A stretch of 64,000 nt of DNA from Toxotes chatareus (GCA_016801885.1 CM028891.1:16901017-16965016), one strand, 5' to 3'. Shown: positions 48,905 to 62,394, numbered from the stretch's first letter. The notes: generated by a model not told the origin, from the sequence alone. Numbers and translations: made by a program.

Positions 48905-48970
48905 CATTCTGAGTCACTCTGGATAAAAGTCTGAGCCAAATGCCAAAAATGTCAGTGTAATGTAATGCTA
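48905..48970 (+). repeat. SINE/LINE-type tail fragment
   Basis: CATTCTGAGTCACTCTGGAT (48905-48924), AAAAGTCTGAGCCAAATGCC and the tail GTGTAATGTAATG (48955-48967) match the widespread fish SINE/LINE2-type 3' end that normally reads close to 'GTCGCTCTGGATAAAAGCG' followed by 'TCTGCCAAATG' and short TAATG repeats. Only the 3' part, about 65 bases, is present. No tRNA-like head is found, so this is a 5'-truncated, old insertion. Confidence 0.7.
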
Positions 48971-49516
48971 ATGACTTTTATGTTGAGCTTTGTGGAATCT
49001 TTTACCTCTCTAACATGCACCCAAATATTTATGCGACCATGCACGCCCACACATACACAGATACACGGGAGCAGACAGAGAACACACAATACAACACTCT
49101 ACCTCAATACTTCAAAAGACCCATCTGATACAGTAAAGAAGAAGACGGCAGAGAAAATGTAATCGGCAGCGCCAGATTGGGTCCAAAGAATTCCTGATCA
49201 GTTTTTTGTCCTCTACTGCATTACATTTTGTCAGGTGGACAAAGTTGTCAATCAAGCTGGCAAACCTATTTTACGTTGTCAATAGGACAGAGGAGAGAGT
49301 GTTCATTCCTTCAATAGAGGGCTAGAGATTAAAGTAGGCCAAGCAGAGAAGAGGTAATTTTCTGGGGTGATGTATTGACACTAAGACTCGATCATCTCCC
49401 ACATTGTATTTCAGATCTGCTCTGTGAGAAATAGCGCTGCCACACAGCATATGGTCTTACTAGCTTTTATAAGAGTAATTCATGTTTTACTTTACCTGAG
49501 AAACTTTATTTATTTA
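48971..49516. other. Unique non-coding sequence
   Basis: Nothing recognised. The CACCCAAATATTTATGCGAC region near 49018 carries short imperfect CA words. Confidence 0.5.
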
Positions 49517-49533
49517 TTTTTTTTTTTTTTTTT
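49502..49533. repeat. (TTTA)n followed by T-tract
   Basis: CTTTATTTATTTA followed by 17 T. Confidence 0.9.
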
Positions 49534-49665
49534 CCATTTGATAATGAGCAGACAGAGGTGATGGCTGTGGTAAAACTGGCTGTGGCTCGTCTGAGCTTGC
49601 CTGTAGTAGAAAACCCTGCTGATTTTACCTGTACAATGCATATTTTTCATCCTCATTCAACTCGA

Positions 49666-49670
<5 letters not shown>

Positions 49671-49704
<34 letters not shown>
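49671..49704. repeat. Longest T-homopolymer in the window (T34)
   Basis: Thirty-four consecutive T. If it were the complement of a poly(A) tail, a retroposed body would lie downstream on the minus strand. The sequence there is unique and no duplication flanks it, so simple homopolymer expansion, or an assembly-sensitive length, is equally likely. Confidence 0.95.
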
Positions 49705-49708
<4 letters not shown>

Positions 49709-52700
49709 CTTTGGGATTTGGGCTGTAACTCTGATTAACTCACGTTCCTTTTTGCAAGCCACTGATTTTCTCTTGGCTTTGACTGAAATAAACAACGCCA
49801 GTGGCCAGTGTAGCAGAGTGGCAGCCTCACTCATTTAACTGGATGTGACACTTAGACTAGAGACACAGGGGGGAGGAGATGTGACATATGATGTGTGCGC
49901 ACTAACGTTGCAAGGCACTCCAGGAAGTTGTTAGTAAGACGCTGAGGGATTAGCAAATAAACTTTGATTAAGTGCATGAGTCTCAACAAATTTCTGCAGA
50001 CTGCTTTGAGACTGAGGTAATGCATGGATTTCAGTGCCATGCAAAACTTGCATCAATACTGTTTTCTCTTAAATCTATATTTACTCATTCCTTAGTAAGC
50101 AGAAGTGCAGTCTACAGATATAGAGTTGGAAAATGCCCGTTATACTGTAGGTGGAAAAGTGCCAAGAGACCAGATTGCATGAAACCTTCTTAGCATGGTC
50201 AGAGACATTTGCTGCATAAGGGGTTAAGAGGGGTAAGAAGCCCGTTAAGTATTCATGGCATGAATATTCTATCAAAACTGTGCCGAGAACATACTGATCA
50301 CAAGCTTTTAAATAACAAAAATTGCAAGCTGAGCTTGTTGAGTCAAAAGGGTCTTCTAATCTTTTATGCTACCAATAGGTGAACAAAAGTATCAGTACTA
50401 TACCGTATTACTGTCTCTGTGCGCTACAATTTAATGATCATGTCAGCATTTCTGTTCAAAGGCCTCACTTCTGATCAGATAAGCCTCTCGTTTCCTCCCC
50501 TTATTTGAATTCCCTTGAACTAGAAAATGGATCTTCACCCTTGTCTATTGAGGAAGTGAAACGGGATTCAAGAAGTGCTTTTGGAAAGGAATTCTGATTA
50601 ATAACATAAAAGAATATTCAGTTCCACTGAAAATTACTGAAATAAGGGAATTTTGGAGTAGAGCCGGAGCGGTAAGGGGAATGAGCCGGTAGTCATTCTA
50701 TATTAATAAAAACCACAGTATTTGCTCTTGCCTGTTTCAGTACTAGGTAGTGATAAGGATAATGATAACATGAAAGTGTGATCAATCTGATAGACTGTGG
50801 AGGCGAAACAAGCAGACCACAATAAAGTTCAAGGAAGCTGTTGAATCCCTTCATCAAAGGAGAGGGCTCAATAAGCAAAGTCAGCTAAATGGCTTCAGTC
50901 CGTTAACAGGGATTTGCTCTGAAAGCAGTTCTGTCGCTTATAAAAAATGTTTTCTGTCATCACTGTTGCTAGTTTGATCAGCAACACATTAAATGGCCAC
51001 CCTTTTATCTCTCTCCTTGTCTTTTTTTTTTTTTTTCTTGCTGTGACCTTGAATGTTTGCCCATTAAACCGCGAACACTTTGACAAGTATCCATCTCAGC
51101 CTCAGGGAGCTGATGCACAAAGATAATGAATCAATTGTTGCCTTTATCCATGATCCAAAGGTATGATAACTCAGGATTCAGCCTGTTTGCCTGAGAAACT
51201 CTTAAACCACGAGGGATTGACTGTAGGCTACAGCAGAAGGGTAAACCGATGCAGAAGGAGGTCACTGTCTATTTTCCCTGCCGAGGGGCTTCCTGTTTAG
51301 ACTAGACGCTATTGAATTTATCCAATATATAATAGAAAAGTAACACACACCATGGGTTGTAAGTGAGGTGCTGATCACTGGACACAAACTTGAGAGCAGG
51401 AAAAAAGTGCTGCACACTTTGTCTCCATGTGAATTTGTCTTTATTTAGGCTGAATATGGACTGAACGTATCCACCAGGAAGGTTCTTGTTTCTCGTGGAT
51501 GTTTCCTTGGCAAATACTGATCCACATGTGAAGCACATCGTATGATGATTCTGTTTGCAGCGCACTTTTAATCAGTCCAGTAACTCAAAGCCAAATCCAT
51601 GACAGTAATGTGTTACTGTTAACACATTAGCATTAGCAAGTAGCATGTGGTACCCATATCAGTGGTAATAAGTGTGATTTAATACATGGTACAAAATGAC
51701 AGGTACACTGTAAAGACTAATGATCATTTGTGGAGTTTGTCCCTGACTGATCTTGTTCTAACGAGGATGATATTATGTAGAAAATGTCTTACTGCTTCTC
51801 TGTGAGAATTAATATTTAAAAAAAGAATCCACTTTTGTGACTGGAGATGCTCAGCACTCCTACAGCTTTGCCCAATTAATCACTTGAAACACTGCTACAA
51901 ATCTCCTGTCCAAAGCTATACAGTGCTCTCATGTCTCATTTAATACATTTTAATTTCCCGTCATCTTTAAACATCCCATCTACACCAGCCTCCACGCATG
52001 CAGTATTTAAACATACAGTCCCAGTGGTACAAGACTTCATCATTAAACTCGGAGAATTACTCATTCAACCATCTTCTGTTCCTAATACACAGCTGACACT
52101 GCTAAACATTCTGATTTACATTCTGATTTGTGAATTTTATGTTCATGCAATGCTTACACTCATCATGTGAGGGATATTAGTGTCTCTTTCACTGAAGCCC
52201 ATAAAAACTGACATTATGAGAAGTAGTGTCTGTGAGGAGAATACCAATTGTGGCCCCGTCTCCTGTGCGGATGCTCCTTATAAACATATGGTATCTTGTC
52301 GGAAATTGTCTGAAACATGAGCATCTGCACGAGTAGTCAATCAAGTTCAGTCAATCAGTTATGAACGGCACTGGTGATTATGTTGGAGTGTGCTTTTCAT
52401 GCAGAGGATACCTTAGTGAGTCACTCCTTATCTCCAGTGCAAGCATTGCTTGAATTTGGCTGGTACACGGAGTAACCAGTTCTTTTGATTTTTGACAACC
52501 TGCAACTGTGTACCAACACTTAGTGATGAGTCAACAAACATGCTGTGTTATTATTTCATCATGTTTTGGATAGAAGATATGCTACTTATTAATTAGAGGC
52601 TATAATTAATGTCTGTGTGTGTTTACAGACTCTGTAGAGCAACAGTCATCTTTATCACCAAAAGCCAAACTGCAGCTCATAAGACAACAAGCTAGTAACA

Positions 52701-53888
52701 TTTAGACTTACTGAGGAGGATGGATTCCACTGGCTTCCCTGAGTTTTCCTCTAGCACCACCAGCAGGTTGACATTTCTGCTTATAAGTAAAATATCTGGC
52801 CAACTGTTGGATGGATAAACCAAAAAACATTTTAAATGTTGAATGCCTTTATAAATAGGTCATATTTTGCATATTTTATTATTATATATATGGATAAACA
52901 AACTGTGTGTGTGGTCTATGGTACATATGTTTGTTTGTCCCAGTGGAACTGTTTCCTAGTGGAAAAAGTTGAGTGCGTTAACATAACAAGCAGGCAGTGC
53001 TTTTAGTCGTTTTTTGTTTTTTTTTCTAATTCTAGTTTTGACACAGCATTTGAATGTGGAATACCTCATTTTGAAACAATCTCCTCACAGCGGAATTGTC
53101 AGTGTTCATCTCACTCAGGGTCTAAAAATCAAAACTAAGTTAGGGTTTACAAAAGTCCACACCCATCACATTTAATTCTTCTGACAGTTTTGAACAACAG
53201 CCCCACAGACATATCAGCTCCATGAGAAGACAAACAACACTCCTATCAACACCTGTCAACCCTGAATAATTGTCACTGAAAAAAAAACTGCACTCATAAA
53301 AATACTGTAAAGTATTCAGTGATGTGGAGAAGTTAGGAGTATAGTTTTCAATCACCTTGATTAATGGCGTGGATTAGTGCCGTGGCCATCTGTCACACTC
53401 ACATACACTTGTGATTTCCAGGTGAGGAAGGAGCTCAAAGACATTGCTAGCTTGCATGCGATACTGCCCTGCTGACTCAGACTGTCCTGCTGGGCTAGCT
53501 GCTGATCCGCGTGGCTGGTGCGAGACAAAGCTGTGGAAGTTGATTGAACAAAGTCATCAAACAGATATGCCACTTCTCACCAGTTAATTGAGCATATTCA
53601 GGGATGCACATTTGAATTCAGTACAGTTATTCCGTACTTTGATCTGACAGGCCTCAAATCTGGATAGAAGTTAATGTGGAAAACTGCAACATCAGTTAGG
53701 GGGATGTTAAATAATCTCTATACTGATCTAAACATCTGATTCGGTTGTTAATGCTCTGTTATCCAGTGGTATCTACAACAGGAAAACTGTATTGATAATT
53801 TATTTAGCCAGAAGTTAGAACATCTATAAAACTTTTATTTCAAGTCTGAGTAAGGTCAGAGGCTTAGTGCAAACATGAAGAGAGTGAA
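49705..53888. other. Unique AT-rich non-coding sequence
   Basis: No gene is recognised. A T-run lies at 51022-51036. Frames near 49852-50275 occur on both strands over the same bases, without domains. The section 53395-53560 is more GC-balanced and open on the minus strand (53361-53573), but its Gln/Ser-rich product has no family I know. Confidence 0.55.
51022..51036. repeat. T-homopolymer tract
   Basis: Fifteen consecutive T preceded by CTCTCTCCTTGTC, a pyrimidine-rich run. Confidence 0.9.
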
Positions 53889-53952
53889 GAATAGAATTCA
53901 GTAGAATAGAATATGGCTTTATTGCACATTGTCGTACAAAGAAATTTGCTAA
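53889..53952 (+). repeat. Fish interspersed-repeat tail (GCTTTATTG type)
   Basis: GAATAGAATTCAGTAGAATA (53888-53907), GAATATGGCTTTATTGCACA (53909-53928) and GTCGTACAAAGAAATTTGCT (53931-53950) match the frequent teleost motif in which ATAGAATG is followed by CCTTTATTGTCATT and then ACAACGAAATTT. Only about 60 bases are recognisable. I take it as a tail fragment of a retroelement or short mobile element, without naming the family. Confidence 0.55.
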
Positions 53953-55769
53953 TATGATGCCGATGAGAAAACAAAGAGCCTTTTTCTGATTTTCTGACAG
54001 TAAGCTAAGTCACCTGATCAGATTTCCTCCACAAGCAGAACTCTGGCCATCCTTGTAGCTTTAAACTGATCAATGGCTGAGTGGAAATCAAATTTCCCTT
54101 TGCAATAGTTTAGTGCATGAGTAGTCAGTGTCACAAGATTACAACTCCCGGGTTCAGCTGCCCTGCTTTATCCTGCGTGGGTGTTAACACAACCATAACT
54201 CGATAAAGACAGGTTTATTGGGTTTGTATGACCCAACACTGCTGACGGAAAGACGTCAAAGCTTGACAAATCAGTTTAAAGCCATGCATCTTTATTTTGC
54301 TCCTTTCTTTGATGAAGTATGCAATCTGGGCGTCCTGCAGCAAGCAGCAAGACCCAAATTGTTCTATGTATGAACTGTCTGAGCAAAACACCGTTTGTCA
54401 CAGTAGTTACGTACAGATGTTAATGTCTGTTTGTGAACACAGAGGTTAATCATGGAAGCATTCACCAATACAAACTTGTGCTGTGGTCATGAAAGACTTT
54501 GACAGTAAAACATCATATATATTTAACTTTGCAGTCACAGTGTGGGCAACAGGAAGACATCAGTGTAACAGGAAACCAGTGGACAATCAACAAGCTCGCT
54601 GGCTGAGGGAAGTTGGCCACACCTGACTTTTTCATGATCACTGGCTGTAAACAGCTAATCAAATTCCCATGCTCCTTTGTTTTCCAGCTGATGTAATTAT
54701 GCCTCATGAATAGTTTTACCTGGCAATTGAAATTCATGAGGACTTGATTGCAGGAGTGGTCACTGTCCCAGCTCTCTGCACATCTGTGTGGAAGTAACAG
54801 GTGTAAACATCTGTGTGGAGTTGTAGCATAGGATCCAATGGTAAGCTCTAGGCTCAGTCTCAGCTTTTTTTTTTATGAAGAAGCAAACTGCAGTGGGCTT
54901 CTGTTCTGTTTGCTTTGACTGGAATTCAAGCTGTCACTGAATGCAGGTTGAATTCAGATCTCTTGGACTTGATTATTCCAAATCAAGCTTCAAGTCTCAG
55001 TAATGGCTCCGTTTTAAATACACAATGGCACTGCATATGAACATTTTCAGATGAATTAAGGATGAAGTCTCTATTAAAGGAAAAAATAAGTAATGTTCTC
55101 AAGGTCGAATGTTTTTAATTATATATATATATTGTAGGTTTTCTTTTGTAAAACTATTTCAAACTGCAGACAAACAAAGAAGCCTCATCAGGCTAGACTT
55201 TGTGCAGCAGGGACTTGAGGCAGTTAAATGTGGTGATCAAATAATTGCTTTGCTTCTTGAGAATTAGTTATATGAAATAATAATGAAATTCATTTTAAAA
55301 AGCAGTTCCATTAGGCTGAATAAAATAAACAACTAAAATCGATGGATCAGAGTGACAGTGCAAGCTAACCTGCCTCATAACCATCTTACAAATTGAGATT
55401 TATGACCTTTGTGTTAGTGTGAAGATACTAGTAAGAGGTAAAATCAAACATGTACTGATGCAGCTGGATATTAGCAAAACAGTTGGGAATGTTGTCTTTA
55501 AATGAGTGATATTGCTTATACATGACTATCTGAGAAAAAAAGAGCATGAAATACGTCTGTTATAAGCAACTCAAATTCAAATGTCCATTTCTGCTGGAAG
55601 TGAATGAATTCCTTCTGTCCTCCAAGTATGTGTCCTCATTCCTCCCACATAGGGGTCTTCACTAAAACTGACTTAGAGACATTTGAGAAAGGGCAGAGCA
55701 GCCAAAGATGTGGGCTGTTCATCAGAAGGGGAACCTCTGATGTAACATTATTTTTATTAATACCACAAT

Positions 55770-55777
55770 ATGCAAAT
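55770..55777 (+). promoter_or_regulatory. Perfect POU octamer ATGCAAAT
   Basis: Exact octamer inside ACAATATGCAAATGAAAC. Isolated site. Confidence 0.22.
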
Positions 55778-55872
55778 GAAACTAAGAAAGAAAGAAAAAC
55801 TGCTTTTAATAATTTTTTTTGGCCAAAACCACATTTCATCTTTTTCTTCTCCCATACTAAATAAATTGGGAC

Positions 55873-55896
55873 TGTGTGTGTGTGTGAGTGTGTGTC
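55873..55896. repeat. (TG)n microsatellite, interrupted
   Basis: Twelve TG-type units with one A interruption (TGTGTGAGTGTGTG). Confidence 0.9.
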
Positions 55897-55958
55897 TGTA
55901 TGGAGGAGAGAGGATATTTGTTCAATAAGAGTTTAAGAGCTTTTCTCTCTAAATGAGG

Positions 55959-55973
55959 TTTTTTTTTTTTTTT
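55959..55973. repeat. T-homopolymer tract
   Basis: Fifteen consecutive T. Confidence 0.9.
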
Positions 55974-56574
55974 AGCATCACTGTAGTTCATGCTAGCAAC
56001 TTAACCAAGCATTTGCCGAAGCTGGAACTCCATCTTGAGCTTAATGAGGAAACTGATAATCGTAGAAATGATAAGTTGAAAAGCCTTGGCAGAGGAGCTC
56101 AGTGAGCTTTGGCTCATAATGTATAAAATCAGGTGCAGGAGTTAAGTATTGTACCTTTTTTTGTGGATTATTTCAATGCTTACCTTCCTTTCCTACGCAT
56201 CTTCTTCACCTTTTAACATGCAATAGCAGGTGTGATGAACATCTGTGTGCCACCCAGAGAGGAAACCCACAGAGATAATCCCAGTAATGTGTCTACCGTC
56301 ACTCTCATGTCCAATTTTTAACACTAATTTTAAATTGTCACAAAACTGTACAGCACCTTTTACTATGGTGCTTTATGAAACTGAACATTTTTGAGTGAGT
56401 GATGCTAATGTGTCTGAATGCAAGGTAATAACACTTTGTCAGTGCAACATCGTACAATCAAGGCATCTTTTGGAAGGGAAATAACATCTGTATCTTAAGT
56501 CTAAAGAGAATACAGCAATGCAATCAAGTATTCACTTGTCAACAGTTTCAAAGGTATCAGAATACATAGCCAAA

Positions 56575-56594
56575 AACACACACACACACACACC
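56575..56594. repeat. (CA)n microsatellite, short
   Basis: Nine to ten CA units ending CACCCACAAC. Confidence 0.9.
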
Positions 56595-57192
56595 CACAAC
56601 TAACAAACACTTGAATGTTGTTTATCACCGGGAGTGTGTATGTACAGGTTTTTGCATGGGGTTGCTAAGCTGTATGCTCAATTGGAAGCAGGTGCAGCGT
56701 AAAGACCTAATCACATTTGCGGCTCATTACCCAGTGACTGTGTGCACATATTTGCCTCTCTGTGTCCTTATTAATCAAGCACAGACAACCCTAAGTGCTC
56801 CTCTCCACTTTTCCACATGACTTGCTACAAGCAACAGTAGAGCACAACAACCTGATGAGACCACCTGCTGCTGCATGCTTTTCCAACACCTGCAATGCAA
56901 CCGCTCATAATTTCTCACTTGACCTCTAACCGCTTGCCAATTGAAAGAGCATCAGTTTTTTGGCCACTCGATCGTTATCGCTCTCCCTCGTACTGTATGT
57001 TTTCTCCAGTTTGTGTTGCTCATTTGGCGAAATTCCTTGTATGAATTTGTAAGTCATGTCATGTACATGCATATTTTGTAAGTGGTGAACAAATGACAGA
57101 TCCAGTAGTCCATTGACAGAATAACAATTGCCAAAAATAATTTTTTAAGGAAAATGCAAACCATTGCCACGTTCCAGCTTCTTAGTCCTGGG

Positions 57193-57231
57193 GATTTTAT
57201 TTTATTTTTTTTTTTTTTTTTTTTTTTTTTT
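57193..57231. repeat. T-rich tract (TTTTATTTTAT27)
   Basis: Interrupted T-run ending in 27 consecutive T at 57205-57231. It lies immediately against the left edge of the family 1 repeat copy C, so it may mark that copy's truncation point. Confidence 0.9.
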
Positions 57232-57430
57232 GCTTTTTCATGTCTTGTGTTTTTCTTTGGGTTTTCGACTGTTGGTCAGACTAAACAAGACATTTAAAAC
57301 TTTACCTCAGGCTCTGGGAAACTGTGATTGCATTTTTCACAGGCCCAGCAATTAACCACTTCTACAATCTATCTGCAAAGTAACCACTAATGAAAATAAA
57401 TATTAATTTTCTCGGTGTTTCAGCCTATAT
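57232..57430 (-). repeat. Interspersed repeat, family 1, copy C (partial)
   Basis: It carries the landmarks of copies A and B in the same order: TTTCTTTGGGTTTTCGACTG (57252-57271), TTGGTCAGACTAAACAAGAC (57272-57291), CATTTAAAACTTTACCTCAG, GCTCTGGGAAACTGTGATTG (57311-57330), CATTTTTCAC, and then CAATTAACC with AATGAAAATAAATATTAATT near the end. The left part found in copy A is replaced by a T-tract. It is the best preserved central segment of the four copies. Confidence 0.7.
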
Positions 57431-60400
57431 ACAATTTATATTCATACAATATATTTTGATATGTTGGCCTGAAGGGCAACTTGTATGTGGTTTCTAATGT
57501 GATGGGCAGTGAGTTCCTCCATGTCGCTCCCTCTCCACTGCTCAGTGCTTGCACATTAATGATATTTCATAAAAGAAGTGCCATTTAGCAGCGAGGTCAC
57601 AGCTACTAATAACAACATTCTCAATAACAGGGAATAAGGGCTGAAAAATTAATGAAAATGAAATTAATCATCAAAAACGGTTTGAGTTCGACTGGAGTCT
57701 AATTTGGATCTATTTTTAATGCTTTTGACAAGGGTTAGGCATCACTCTGACACTGGCAAATGTTGGCCTTTTGAATAACATGTTGAAGACCACTACTATA
57801 GACATGATGAACATGGATGTTTAAAAATGGAGAGGATGAAATGATGATATTAAAATGGCTTCCAGTGTGGTTTTTGGGGAAGAATATTATTTGGTCGTTC
57901 TTAGACAAACCTTGAGTGAGAATCTCTCTGTATTTTTAGACAGGACATGCTTTAACATTAGATGAGTTATTCTGATGCCAAACCTCTGCTGTCAGCAAGT
58001 GTTTCCTTGAAATGATTCTCTTCCCACAAATTGTTGAGTTCAATTACGCCGACATGCCGACGATTATCAAGCGGAGCAATTCAGCAAGAGGCAAGAGACA
58101 TCAAAAATGAAATTGTCTCCTGTGATTTGTAACTATGTATACACCGAGATGAAAAGGGAGACGCTACAACAGTGGCAGACAATGCATACCTTGGCGAACT
58201 AGAAAAGAACAGATAAAAATAGTCTCGAGGTTGTAATACGTTATGAGATTTTGGATGAACATCTTTCCTTGATGCTCTGTCCTGTTTGCAGGAGGTAGGC
58301 TCTGTATGGGGAGTCCTGCTGGGGTTTGGTTTCCATTGTTCCTATGTGTTATCTCATATGCTGTGCATGTTCCCTCTGTCTCCAAAGGACCTCGGTTCCC
58401 TTTTCAGTGTGGCTCCAGAGACACATACAGCACTGTCTAAAGTACTGTAAGTGGGGCACAGAGCCTCACAGTCCCAATAAAGGAGCTGAAAAAACAATAG
58501 AATAACAGGCTTAAACCTTGAGATGAATATTTTATTGTATATCCATGGCTTGGTGTCCAAACCAGGGAGACGATGGCACAGAGGTCTTCTCTCTTCTGAG
58601 GTTTTGGGTTTTTTTGTTCACCTGTTTTCTTTTCTTACCCTTTCTCCGTCTCACATAATGTCCAAAATATTGAACACTTTCTCCAGTTGTTACTGAATTA
58701 TGAACGAGGGTAGCTGTGTGAATATGTTTTAGAATTAGACTGATTTACTGGCCCAGTATGCGGTCGGACTTTCATTAAAAACTGTGGATATTAACCAGTC
58801 AGTTTGGCCTACTTCTGATTTAATGGAAGCATGTTGTTACTGTGAATGCTCTTAAATTTTTACACGTTTCTCAAAAGAGAACTCAAGAGCGACTGCACGT
58901 GCACGGCGGTTAAGGGCTTCTTAACCCCTGCTTGACTTTCAGTAGAATGCAATGTCCTCAGTGAAAAGTGTTCACTGTGGATTATCCTGAGACACTGCTG
59001 TTGGACACAGGTGTTGCTGTTGGGCTTTTCAAATGTCTTTTTTTTCTCAGTACCTTTAGCACTATATTCACCCGGTGCATCGTAATAATGCGTTGTCACC
59101 GACAACCTACGGGCTTGTTATTTACAGAAGGACAGTCTCCGTCAAGGATGCCTTTTTGGTTTGGTTCCTTCAGGCTGCTGTGAAAGCTGTCAAATAAACC
59201 AAGTGCAGAACTGACGCAATTCGTTCAAATGAATTCAAAGTGTGGAGATTTTCACTGATACTACTGGAAGCAGGTGTGTTCCAATATCCATAACATTACA
59301 GAGCAAAACATCTCTTTGTTGCAGTCTGCAGTCTTGACTGGTTTGTATCAGCCCCGTCATAGGAAAAGTATTAATGTGTGGGATGAGCAGAACCTTTAAA
59401 GCCACAATCCTCCATTGCTTCACAGTGTAATTTCCGTCACATTCGTCTTGGAGTCCACACACAACTGGACAGTGTGCAGTCCCCGCATGGACCACAGAAG
59501 GAATCTGAATCCTTGCGGACACATGATATGATGCCAGGCCTGAAAGGGCTCTCTGTGCCAAAGGAGAATAGGGCATTTCGCTCTCTCCAGTGCAGGGGAG
59601 TTGTTGTTGTAGTGAACTTCACTTTAAGGGTGGCGTCTCAAAGAAAAGCAGCCTCAGCAATTATTCCATCCAACAGAGATTAATAGTCTCGGGTAAACTC
59701 AGTATCCTTGATTGTTTATATATTTATTTTGTTTGCACAACAACAGTCAGCTTGAGCGAGAGGTCTACAGCATTTGGATTCAGCAGTAGCTTTGACTGTG
59801 TGTCTGAATTGGCACACAGGAACCTTGGGGAGGCACTCTTCCACGCTGTCAGACCCTGAATCTCTATCAAGATTCATTCTTATTCAAATTGCACCGTGGT
59901 AGCTCATAAACATAGCATTAGATTATGGAAATGAGAGGTCTGCATCCCTCCTCGTTTAATTCCTTTTGGGAGACATTTAATTTAAACAAATAAATAAATA
60001 AATAAAGCAGTGCAGCATCAGGTGTTTATGAAGGGTATTGTGTAAATTCAGCCAGGCAAACTGAATAATAATCACTCCATTTAACTATGTGCGTTCAATC
60101 ACCCATCACTGAACACTTCATTAAAGCTTTAATAGTCTTTTAAACATGTAGGACACTTGACTTAAGACAGACGTCAGGGGAATTTGCTGCTTGTCATTCA
60201 GAGTACTGTGCATGTGGCCGAATAAACTGTCCATTATCTGCAGGTAGCCCATGTCTGGCTACCAGAGGGACTGACCACTGGCCTTCAAATTAAAGTCCCC
60301 CCTCCACACACACACCTTTTTTAGATTGTGATTTGTGATTTTGACACTTGTACATTATGCATCAAGCAGAGTTCATAGGTGAGTAGAGGTAGAGTGTGAC

Positions 60401-62379
60401 TGTCGGAAATTGGTTCAGAGCTGGGGCATGAGGCAGGTGTTTCTACAGGTTCCATCCAGGTTTGTTCCCACAACTGACCTTTAATTCCAGCTCCAGCAGG
60501 GTTACACCCACATATATGTTGAGTTTGCAGAAACTTTTTTTTTAGGAAAATATGCATTCACGTGACATTTCATCTGACACGACAAACTTTATCTATATCT
60601 TTACCAAATTTTCTAACAAATTCAGTTCTATTCTGCATTTATTTATAAGACTTTCCTTTGAAATATATATATGGAACTTTTAATATGTGATGGTAATTAT
60701 TTTCAGACACAGTTAATGAAGTATCTGCATCAGTGGGGTACATCTGTATCTTCTTTTTTCATCATCTCTTAAGGTGTGTTCTTTTCCCACGTGTTACTGT
60801 GAGCAAAGGAAGCAGTGTAATTAAAAGAAAAATCTATTCAGATGCCACGTTATCTATATTACTCTCAAATCCATTAATTTGCTTCTTGAAGCCCATTTCA
60901 TCTTATCATATAGTTTTGCCAACTCCCTGATGGGAGTTTATCCATAAGAAGATGAACTATGATAACGTTCAGGTACATAGGATGAAGTCTGCTGTCATAA
61001 AATACTCAGATGATGTGGAACTTTACCGGTTTCTATTTTAATTTTCTTACAACAAATGCACCAATTGTAGGAAATGTCTCAGTCCTTAGTGAATAAGTCA
61101 GTTTTTTTCTTTTGTGGTAGAAAATATTTTCACCCAGAATGTCAAGGTTTGTGCAGCCTGTCTACGTGGCTCATTGTGTTGGGCTCATTCAGTGTGGAGA
61201 CCCTGGTGTCATGTGGCGCTGCATGTATGGAATGTTTATCTTTCTTTGATGCAATTATGAGGCTCCATTTAATTTTTAGTTAATTAGGTGTCAACAGTGA
61301 AGGAACATCGCAAATGAAATTACTTTCAGAAGTTCTTCACATGAATATTCATACTTGAGATGAACAAAACTAAAGGGCACGCAAAGTAAACAGCAGAAAA
61401 AAATTCTGATCAATAAGAACATTCTTAAAAATCAAATTTAAGCTTAAAAATTCTGATGTTGAAATGAAATATTTTTTAGTTTTTTTATGTAAGTTTAAAG
61501 TTTAAACCACAATCTTTCCCAAACCTTAAGCAAAGTGCTTTTGTTGCTTAAACCTGATCTTAGACTGAACTGCACTTTCACTTTCATAGAACTTAATCCA
61601 CAGGAAAAAGAAAAGAAAATCGTTGCCTTTAAAAGTATCATCATCAGATTTTCTTACACAACAGTTGATGGGAATTCAAATTCCCGTGCCACTGAAAACG
61701 AGTAGTTTTACTTGCCTGAACTTGAACTCAACAGTGATTCATTTGACATGATCCTGATGTGTCCTTGGCCTTTTGCTTTGCTTTGTAATTATTGGTCCTC
61801 ACTGCAATGCCTGCAAGTTGACCCGCTTAGTCTGTCCCCAATTACAGAAAGAAAGGTGGCAAAACCTTAACCTGATGCTTTGTCTCAGGTATAGGAGACT
61901 TGTTTTTGTTCACTACTTGTGTGATTGCATGTTCTCTGGATTAACTTGAGTTCATAAATTACAAAGACATCATCATGACACTGCAAATAAGCAATATTTA
62001 CCCCAGAAACTGCCCTGAGAAAACAGCCGAGTAATTTAAACACTTGGAGGAGGTTCAGCCTTTTGCTATTCAAACCATGATGCTCAGTAGACACTGTTTA
62101 ATTATTCTAATGAATCTAATTACAATGATAAGAACTGAATAAACACGTTCAGCTTACAACTGGTTTGTTGTGGCCACCATTTATACATTTAATTCTTACT
62201 ATGCCTGTACTATTACTCTGCAGGAAGTCAGAAGAAAATGAAAATTTTAAAGCCGTATGAATAAAACATGGCCAATACCTTTGGTGCCTGTTGGTGGTAG
62301 TGTCCAGAATGTTTGATTGACATTATATTGTGAATCAGTCTATCAAACCATGGCTATTTAGTAGCGTACAGCAGTAGAA
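57431..62379. other. Unique non-coding sequence
   Basis: No gene is established. GGGCTGAAAAATTAATGAAA (57639-57658) may be a further scrap of family 1. The section 59400-59640 is GC-richer and open in several frames of both strands (59235-59576 and 59437-59622 on -, 59474-59683 on +), without domains; a non-coding exon or CNE is possible. (AAAT)n lies at 59988-60006 and short (TA)n near 60665. Confidence 0.5.
59988..60006. repeat. (AAAT)n simple repeat
   Basis: About five AAAT units in tandem. Confidence 0.9.
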
Positions 62380-62394
62380 TATAAATGAGACAGG

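Larger units (their letters stand above)
53953..57204. other. Unique AT-rich non-coding sequence
   Basis: No gene is recognised. It contains a (TA)n run at 55119-55132, TG and CA microsatellites (listed separately), a T-tract at 55959-55973 and a perfect octamer at 55770-55777. Frames of 86 codons (55604-55864) and 100 codons (56518-56820) pass through low-complexity sequence and lack domains. Confidence 0.55.

Noticed and set aside
53361..53573. Ser/Gln-rich 70-codon frame on - in a GC-balanced patch
   Set aside because: No known family and no exon boundaries. Raised GC lowers the stop-codon frequency and explains the open frame.
59235..59683. Overlapping frames of 61-113 codons on both strands
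   Set aside because: Several phases are open at once, as expected from local GC rather than from a gene.
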